From NCBI RefSeq assembly GCF_013426205.1, contig NC_089425.1:3410001-3474000 (forward strand): DNA of 64,000 nt. Direction: 5' to 3'. This stretch comes from Metarhizium brunneum. Lineage: Eukaryota; Ascomycota; Sordariomycetes; Hypocreales; Clavicipitaceae. The translations under genes were made by a program, and so were the position numbers. Below the pieces are notes generated by a model. That model saw only the letters and a program-made list of their open reading frames with translations. It did no database searches and was not told the origin of the DNA. Below are positions 56,374-64,000 of the stretch, in pieces; within the stretch, counting starts at the first letter, position 1; the number at the start of each line of letters is the position of its first letter.

Positions 56374-57132
56374 CTACATGCCACTACGTCCGAGAACAAT
56401 TTCGTCTCCGTTTGCCAGGGTTTTGTAATATCTTTTGATGCGATCCGAAATCTCCCGTGAGCCAGGAAGTTCCTCGTCATCGATACACGGCGTCAAGAGT
56501 TTGACGGAATGCCTTGCGTAGGCACCATCTCGCCTCTTTCTGTCGCGTAAATATAGTCGAATGTACGCCTCCAGCAAAGCATGCAGTCTCAAGACGACGA
56601 CGGGATACTCGACTGTCGTGAAGAAACCAGACCCACGACCTGGCCGCCGTGGCGGGAGGTCTGTCGAGCTGGATGCGAGCGTCAGATGCTGGGGCAGTTC
56701 CAGCTGCGGCTGCCCTGAGGACGGTAAGGAACTATTCATTTGTGGCAGAAACCAGAGAATCTGGCAATGGGGATACAAAGTAACTGTCCGGGCAGAGTCG
56801 CCGAGATGCATGTGAAAAACTGGCTCTATTGCCTTCCGGCGCTGGGGGCTCCAAGGACATGCATTTTTGTCCGGGCAATGCGAAAGGTTTCTAGCGTTTT
56901 CAAGTGCTGGTATTGCTTCAGCTAAGCGGGACTCGGGAACAATAAAGTCTATTGACTTGGCTCAAATTTAGCCAATGTCTAACGTGGTCCCATGGAGAGA
57001 AATACATACGCCAATGGTCGATGGAATGCCATGGACATTGAGTAGGAATTGACCCCAGAGGATGCAGGGAGCCCCGGCTGCGTCGAGAGTCTCAGCCAGC
57101 GATGCCACCAGAGATTCAGAAATGTCTGCCAT
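56374..57132 (-). CDS. nucleotidyltransferase-fold-like fungal protein
   Basis: A 234-residue soluble protein. Exon 1 57132-57010, intron 57009-56956 (GTATGT donor, GCTAAAT branch-like, CCAAG acceptor), exon 2 56955-56374. Exon 1 (SESLVASLAETLDAAGAPCI, LWGQFLLNVHGIPSTIG) joined to SIDFIVPESRLAEAIPALEN matches a common fungal family in which a G-x-x-L/A helix is followed by a D-F-V/I strand, the layout of minimal nucleotidyltransferase folds. Later landmarks: QILWFLPQMNSSLPS, LASSSTDLPPRRPGRGSGFF and VVLRLHALLEAYIRLYLRDR. The expected G-S and D-x-D metal site is not obvious, so catalysis is doubtful. Function of the family is unknown to me. A second AG acceptor downstream would lose the Ser-Ile that precedes the DF motif. 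An inverted-repeat element lies just upstream. Confidence 0.75.
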
Positions 57133-57910
57133 GATGGATATGTTGAAAGAAGAGAGCAAAATAGAAATAGAAACGCAGACGTTGGGGCGTCACAGGTTAG
57201 TGCGGCTGAGGCCGAGATGGTGACAGCGACGGCCACGGCAAGCGTCCATCCCTATCCCTTTGAATGTGCGCAGGTCCAACTAATGTACTCAACCCACTCT
57301 TTTTATGATACTTAAAGGTCTGGTACTTTTTAACTCTGGTAAACAGCTAGTATATTTTTATATTTATATATATCTTAAAATATTAGGTACTTATCTTATT
57401 ATATAATTTCCCAGTAAGTCTATGTATTTTTTATTAGCATTTATTATTAGCTACTTAGGATCCTGGTCTGCTACACCAATTGGACCTGCGCACATTCAAA
57501 GGGATGCACATTGGCGCTTGCTTGGACAAGAACATTACTGTATCCCGACCTGCCACAGCTGAGCCCGCCGGCGCGGCCCGACAGCACTGTTTGTTTGGTC
57601 AGGGGCACCAGAGTCGAGACATCACCTACTCGTGCGGTTGATATTGATTCATGTCTGGTCTGGTTCGAACTTGGGCCACCGTCGGGCCTTGGGCCGCACT
57701 GCCGTTGGTCGGCGTGCGCTATGCTGGCTTGGAACGAACTAGCCGCACATCTCAAGCTCTGACAGTCAGACCACACAAATGAGAAACCGACAACAGCTTC
57801 AGAGCCCCTGATTCTTGGAACTGCTTTCGCCTCTGCTTCTGCTCCCTTCAACCCATCCGTCACCTCGTCACCTTGCGCGCCAAAAGTGTCGCACAAGCGA
57901 GCAGTAAAGA
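57133..57910. promoter_or_regulatory. shared divergent promoter carrying an inverted-repeat element
   Basis: The 778-bp head-to-head gap of two genes. About a third of it is the MITE-like element at 57254-57505. The remaining right part (57510-57910) is G+C-normal and holds no TATA box that I can see. Confidence 0.45.
57254..57505. repeat. 34-bp inverted repeat with A+T-rich core, MITE-like
   Basis: Left arm 57254-57287 and right arm 57472-57505 are inverted copies matching at 31 of 34 positions; all three differences are transitions. Arms begin ATCCCTTTGAATGTGCGCAG. The 184-bp core is strongly A+T-rich and non-coding and shares AAATATTAGGT with the core of the element at 50681-50905. No clear target duplication was found, so the outer limits are uncertain. 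It lies between the divergent starts of the nucleotidyltransferase-like and AhpC/TSA-like genes. Confidence 0.75.
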
Positions 57911-59116
57911 ATGGAGGCCTCCTCCACAGCAGATTCCGGTATGCCAACCGATGCCCCGCCCAAGGAACAGCACGATACAGCTCCAGATGCACCAGTGACA
58001 CCGACTGCCGCCCCATCACCTCCGACTTCAAAGGGCGACATTGCGACCGAGGAGAAAGAATCGAAGATGGCCGATGACGGGGCTGCAACCGCTGCTGTAG
58101 GGGCTGCAATTCCAACCGATCAAGTTGCCGCTCCTGCCTCTAAGCCCCAGCCGGCGGTTGACATCGACAAGACCAAACCAGAGGATTTTGACGGCGAGGT
58201 TACCACCAACAACGTGCTGCCCTCAGCCGAAACGATCAAGAGCATAGAGGACTACATTGTCCTTGACCGAGACGGCAAGTCCAAGACATTCAAGAGCTTG
58301 TATAGTGGGAACAATGTAGCGAGACGGGTGCTAGTTGTCTTCATCCGACACTTCTTCTGTGGCGTAGGTAGCCTTTTCGAATGTCCGTTTGTCTCTATAA
58401 CACCAATAGCTACTGACTGCAAGGCATAGAACTGCCAGGAATACCTCCGCACACTCTCGGAATCAATTACCCCCGAGGCCCTCCTCCAACTCCCCGTCAG
58501 CACCTTCATCGTCGTCGTGGGATGCGGCGACCCGGCCCTTATCAACATGTACATCGAGGCGACCAACTGCCCATTCCCGCTGTACACCGACCCCACACGG
58601 GCACTCTTTGACGCGCTCGGCATGACCAAGACGCTTGCGCTGGGCTCCAAGCCCGCGTACATGAGGAAGAGCATGTGGAAGAGCGCTCTGGACAGCATCG
58701 GCCAGGGACTCAGGGTCCTCCCCAAGGGACTGTCTCTCAAGTCCGGGGACCAGCGCCAGGTGGGTGGCGAGTTCCTCTTTGAGCCACTTGATATTGTCAC
58801 GCCGATCACGACGCCCAAAGACGAGCGGCCCACGGCCATGGGGTCGATCGAGGGCGCGACCAGCGGCAGCAGAGATCTCGGAGATGACGGGCCCGTGGAG
58901 GAAAAGAGGGTCACCTGGTGTCATCGGATGAGGACGACGCGCGACCACGCCGAGATTCCAGAGCTCATGGAGGTGCTGGGCCTGGATGCGCAGGAGCTCC
59001 CGGTCAAGGACCAGGACGCGTGGGTGAAGGCGTTGCAGTCGAGGAAGGGGATGGGGTTGACCATGGCCAGCCAGATGAGGAAGCTGAGCGAGTCGAAGGA
59101 GGCTGACGAGGTGTGA
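57911..59116 (+). CDS. AhpC/TSA-like thioredoxin-fold protein (PRXL2 type)
   Basis: A 379-residue protein. Exon 1 57911-58363, intron 58364-58429 (GTAGGT...GCATAG), exon 2 58430-59116. The first 95 residues are Pro/Ala/Thr-rich and disordered. The thioredoxin-like fold begins SIEDYIVLDRDGKSKTFKSL and VARRVLVVFIRHFFCG, and continues with NCQEYLRTLSESI, STFIVVVGCGDPALINMYIE and CPFPLYTDPTRALFDALGM. The active-site pair is C-G-N-C; the intron falls between Gly and Asn of this motif. Family members (peroxiredoxin-like 2 / AhpC-TSA_2) are cytosolic redox proteins of poorly known substrate. The C-terminal part (about 60 residues, LMEVLGLDAQELPVKDQDAW) is an extra helical extension. The ATG at 57911 is the first in frame. 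Confidence 0.9.
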
Positions 59117-59276
59117 CGAGTATAACGAGCAAATGTGTTTGAGCATCGACAGCCAGCGTATTGTGATTTTGCAGCAAATCTTTGGGTCTCTTTTGTGCCG
59201 CGTCTTATTCTCAGATTAGCCATCATGATGAGCAAAAATGTCTAGGTAATACACAAGATGTCTTTCTTCAACGTCG

Positions 59277-60125
59277 TCAGTCATGAACCCATGATCCGTC
59301 CTCCTCGCTCCGCACAACCTCGTCTACCCCCAGCCGCTGTGCCATAATTTCTGCTCCGTTCACGAGATCATTCTCGACAGCTCTCTTGTCCCCCTCTTCT
59401 ATCGTTTTGACTATCCCCGCTCGGACGTGTCGCTCCCTTAATCTCTTCCTCGCCACTTCGAACTCCACTTCTACAAACCACAGCTCATCAAATAAGGCAG
59501 CGGCGTCCCGCCAGACGTCCTTATCCAACGCGAGATAGTTGCCTTCCAAGATGACCATCTTATGCGTTGGCAATACGGTTATATCGTCCTCCTTGGGATC
59601 TTTAATGGCATGATCAAACGATGGTGCAAGAATGGGTTGCTCCGATATCGGTTCCCGAAGCTTTTGGATCAAGGTGAGGAATTTGGCTGCGTCAAAGGTG
59701 AATGCTGCGCCGCGGCGGGCGTGAGCATTGGCGGGATTCGGCATGGCGGAGAGCGCGTCCCGGGTGAAATGGAAGCCGTCCATGGGAACGTATGTTGCTG
59801 GCGGAGGGGTGCTGGGCGAGGTCTTGGCGGCATATTCGTTGAGTCCTTTAGAGACGACTTGTGAGAGTGTTGTTTTACCTGAGATGGTTAACGTTTGCAA
59901 ACATGCAAATGGATTTTTTTGGATGTCTTGCCTGATCCGGGGATACCTCCGATGCCAATTACTGTTGAACGCAGCGTATCGTGTCAGTCATTGGTGATGG
60001 GCTTCGTGTAGGGTGAGGGAGTGAGTCTTAAGCTTGGAAGTGAACTTACAAAGCCTCTGTCCAGGAACCAGTTGCTGATACCTGTCCCATGCTTTGTCGA
60101 CTAATTTTTGGACCTGAGTGTCCAT
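59277..60125 (-). CDS. P-loop small-molecule kinase (uridine kinase/PRK-like, YFH7-type)
   Basis: A 235-residue kinase. Exons: 60125-60050, 59961-59932 and 59878-59277. Exon 1 is helical (VQKLVDKAWDRYQQL), exon 2 gives LIGIGGIPGSG and exon 3 resumes KTTLSQVVSKGL, so the Walker A loop GSGKTT is split by intron 2. That intron starts GCAAGA and ends CTCAG, a GC-AG intron; no GT donor exists that keeps the frame. Later motifs: YVPMDGFHFTRDAL (the uridine-kinase DGFH site), GAAFTFDAAKFLTLIQKLRE, FDHAIKDP, MVILEGNYLALD (Walker B-like) and FEVARKRLRERHVRAG. The family phosphorylates nucleosides, pantothenate-like or sugar substrates; yeast YFH7 relatives are uncharacterised. It is convergent with the AhpC/TSA-like gene. 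Confidence 0.9.
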
Positions 60126-60809
60126 TTTGAGACGGTATGACTGAAATAAATACCGGGATTTTGAGGAAGAGGAAGTAATCCGAGGTTGTCGGAGCTGGCG
60201 CTCAACCTCCCGACACCCATGAACCCCACGTCCCTGGCCCCACATATGGAGCTGTGATGTCAGTTTTAGGGACGAAGGCCATGTACAAAAAGTCGCTCGC
60301 TGTTCAATATATAGCTATGAACCCCTAAGTAAGCTACCTAGCTGGTGTACTCGCGCTTGTTAATTCAGAGAATTCCATACTGCCGCGATGCCAACTGCAT
60401 GAATGTCATTCTTCAAATTGCGCCTAAACGTTCGGGCGTTTGCTAGGCACGTGCTCATACCTACATTCCTAGGTACCTAGGTACCTGGCGAGTTGGCATC
60501 TGCCCTCACTGGTATACATCTTCTCATAGTCAATTCAAGGACCTAGAAATTTCAACAAGGAATGAAGAAGCGGTCGCTGATACTATCTGTTACGCAATGT
60601 GAACGCGGAGCGTTTGCTGACAAAAATAAATTGTACAGGCCCGTCCTGAGGTGGGGCAAATCTGGCCAGAATCTTGTTCGACTATTTTTGTCGCTTGCTG
60701 CCAGTTTAAAGTGGCGGGGTACTTTGGGCACAGGGTCATTCATCAACTTTTTTTGGAGTGCAATGATGATCGATTCTCCCCACTTCACCGATCAAAAAAC
60801 GTCGTCAAT
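60126..60809. promoter_or_regulatory. shared divergent promoter of kinase and MetAP2
   Basis: A 684-bp head-to-head gap. A CCTAGGTACCTAGGTACCTGG palindrome-rich string lies at about 60468-60487. No gene: the 95-codon frame at 60562-60849 overlaps the MetAP2 start in another frame. Confidence 0.45.
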
Positions 60810-62338
<1,529 letters not shown>

Positions 62339-63512
62339 GCTGTATAATCTTCAGACATAAGATAGCATCTGAAATAAGACTGTCCTGTTTGTTAAACCAT
62401 GATGGAGTTGATCGTGCGCACGCAAACCCGTATTGATGCCAAGTGAGAGCATTACGGATGATGTTGGTTGTAGCCGCGGCTACAGTCGGTGTTTGCGTTG
62501 AAACCGAAGGTGGAGGAAGTTCATAGGCTGCAACCTCGCTTGGCGATAACCGCACCTTCGAGGTCATCCAGTGACCACAAATCACAGCGGGCCTCGGGGC
62601 CACTGGCTGCGAGACAATTACTGACATCAGGGCAGCACTCCAAGAACCTATGTGCACTTGCCAACCTCCTTCCGAGAAATAAGCTCTCTGATACTCCCGA
62701 TATAGCACAATTGACAGAATGGCAGTTACCGGGATGCCGTGACCCAAGCCATCGAGCTCGCATTTCAGATCTCGCACCTTCCTCCGCCCTTGCCACCCCG
62801 AGCTTCTCCAGAAACCAAGCATCTCCGCACGCAAACTTGTTCCCGAGTGCCGGGGTGCTTATCTTCTGCTGCCGCTCACGGGCAGACCGTGTCGGCCACT
62901 GAGCCTCCAGACGCCCGAGCCAATCAGGGCCGCGGAGTAAAATTTCTGCTCCCGGTGCTTTATCGCGTTACAAAGACGAAATCACCTATATCGGGTTTAG
63001 TGTCACCCCAAACAGGAATAGTAAGCGACTGCGGCACTGTAAAAAAACTTGTCTGCACGCGTGCACACTCCGAAGTAGGCCGGGCGGAGGTTCAAGCCTC
63101 TCACATGTGTGGCACCTCAGGCAAATTTATCTACAGCCTCTTCGCCCCCCTGCAAATCCGGACTTTTCTTCTCCTGAAGGAAAAAAACCTCGTCTTATCA
63201 ACGTTCAGCAATCAGTCATCACACGGTTTGTTCGCCCCTTTGGTTTGGCACATCTACGACCGTGAGCGTTGCTTTTTTCTCTTTTTGTTCGGCGAGTCGT
63301 CCTTTCTTTTCTTTCGGCATAGATTTAATTGTCTCGAGACGACTACGCGTATCAGATTGAGTCACAAGCTTGGCGCCATCAACAATCGGATCGGACTCGC
63401 GCACAATTAGTTCACAACCAGCCTACAGAAGACTTCTTAGACTTGCGATAAAGACTCTTTTCTCCCTAACGGGACACTAGCACTCGAACGCTACCACATA
63501 CACCATTCCACA
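62339..63512. promoter_or_regulatory. promoter and leader of the UPS-like gene
   Basis: About 1.2 kb with no supportable gene. The 223-codon frame at 62739-63410 has no domain and runs through T-rich promoter-like sequence. The last 100 bp (ACACTAGCACTCG to CATTCCACA) look like a C/A-rich 5' leader directly before the ATG at 63513. Confidence 0.4.
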
Positions 63513-64000
63513 ATGAAGGTCTTCTCCAACGCCGTCACCTACAACTACTCCTGGGACGAAGTATCAACCGCCAACTGGCGGAAGTACGGCCCATGGAACA
63601 ACAAGTCGGAGCACGTCATCGCCGTGGACACGCTCTCCCGCACCGTCGATCCCGAGACGGGCATCCTCCGCACCGAACGCCTCATCACCTGCAAGCAGTC
63701 GGCGCCTGACTGGCTCAAGACCCTGATGGGCAACTCGATGGACGTGAGCTACGTCTTCGAGGCGTCCTACGTCGACCCGGCCCGCAAGACCCTCACCATG
63801 GTCAGCCAGAACCTGACGTGGAGCAACCTCGTCAACGTCCAGGAGGAAGTCACCTACACCCCCCTCGGCAACCACCAGACGCAATTCCAGCAGTCGGCGC
63901 GCGTCACCGCCCTCTGCGGCGGCTGGCAGCGAATCAAGAACAGCATCGAAGACACCCTCGTGACGCGCTTCAAAGAAAACGCCGTCAAGGGCCGCGAGGG
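63513..64000 (+). CDS. PRELI/MSF1-domain (UPS) lipid-transfer protein, N-terminal part
   Basis: The first 162 residues of a PRELI-domain protein that runs off the right edge. It starts at the very N-terminus, MKVFSNAVTYNYSWDEVSTA, the usual UPS/PRELI opening. Then come WRKYGPWNNKSEHVIAVDTL, GILRTERLITCKQSAPDW, MDVSYVFEASYVDPARKTLT, SQNLTWSNLVNVQEEVTYTP and QSARVTALCGGWQRIKNSIE. The family (Ups1-Ups3 in yeast) moves phosphatidic acid or phosphatidylserine across the mitochondrial intermembrane space in a complex with Mdm35. The pattern fits Ups2/Ups3 slightly better than Ups1, but this needs the C-terminus. No intron is seen in the visible part. The basic, aromatic start is an internal mitochondrial import signal. 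Confidence 0.94.
   Translation, partial: MKVFSNAVTYNYSWDEVSTANWRKYGPWNNKSEHVIAVDTLSRTVDPETGILRTERLITCKQSAPDWLKTLMGNSMDVSYVFEASYVDPARKTLTMVSQNLTWSNLVNVQEEVTYTPLGNHQTQFQQSARVTALCGGWQRIKNSIEDTLVTRFKENAVKGRE

Noticed and set aside
60468..60487. CCTAGGTACC palindromic string as a regulatory operator
   Set aside because: Such TACCTAGGTA strings are common in fungal intergenic DNA and nothing links it to a binding protein.
62739..63410. 223-codon plus-strand open frame upstream of the UPS-like gene
   Set aside because: No ATG context or domain; runs through T-rich promoter sequence.

Overview
The window is nuclear DNA of a filamentous ascomycete. Short introns (about 50-170 bp) with GTRNGT donors, CTAAC-like branch sites and YAG acceptors interrupt most genes. 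The gene set points the same way: Pth11-like receptor, Zn2Cys6 regulator, cerato-platanin, NmrA-like protein, DAL5-type and sugar-porter permeases. The overall style suggests Sordariomycetes, most likely Hypocreales; that placement is inference. I rebuilt exon structures by hand and checked reading phase across every junction. I support 29 genes and one pseudogene; two genes run off the window ends.

Layout. 0-8 kb is housekeeping: the 3' part of a PPR-type mitochondrial protein, mitochondrial ribosomal protein bS18m divergent from the U3 snoRNP protein Imp3, a class I methyltransferase, and a 1091-residue SNF2/ERCC6L2-like ATPase. 8.5-31 kb is transport, sensing and metabolism: a DAL5-type permease, a tiny mitochondrial membrane protein, a Pth11-like protein, a decayed kinase-like gene, an aldo-keto reductase, an EamA/DMT transporter, a sugar permease divergent from a Zn2Cys6 regulator, an orphan protein and a cerato-platanin. 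31-41 kb holds a repeat-bearing orphan, an NmrA-like protein, another orphan and the mRNA export factor Rae1.

42-57 kb is the accessory part. It has a secreted FAD (berberine-bridge type) oxidase, two small secreted cysteine-containing proteins, a 3 kb gene-poor A+T-rich stretch, a ZIP zinc transporter, a four-exon secreted peptide with a knottin cysteine pattern, and a nucleotidyltransferase-like protein. Two short inverted-repeat elements with A+T-rich cores lie in promoters here; one has a 9-bp target duplication and looks like a Mutator-type MITE. 57.9-64 kb returns to housekeeping: an AhpC/TSA-like protein, a uridine-kinase-like P-loop kinase with a GC-AG intron inside the P-loop, methionine aminopeptidase 2, and a truncated PRELI/UPS lipid-transfer protein.

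I do not see one large undescribed operon-like system. The strongest leads are: (1) an array of eleven SUMO-consensus sites flanked by SUMO-interacting-like motifs at both ends of the ERCC6L2-like ATPase; (2) the knottin-like secreted peptide and its secreted cysteine-rich neighbours; (3) the MITE with target duplication just upstream of a small gene; (4) the divergent sugar permease/regulator pair.
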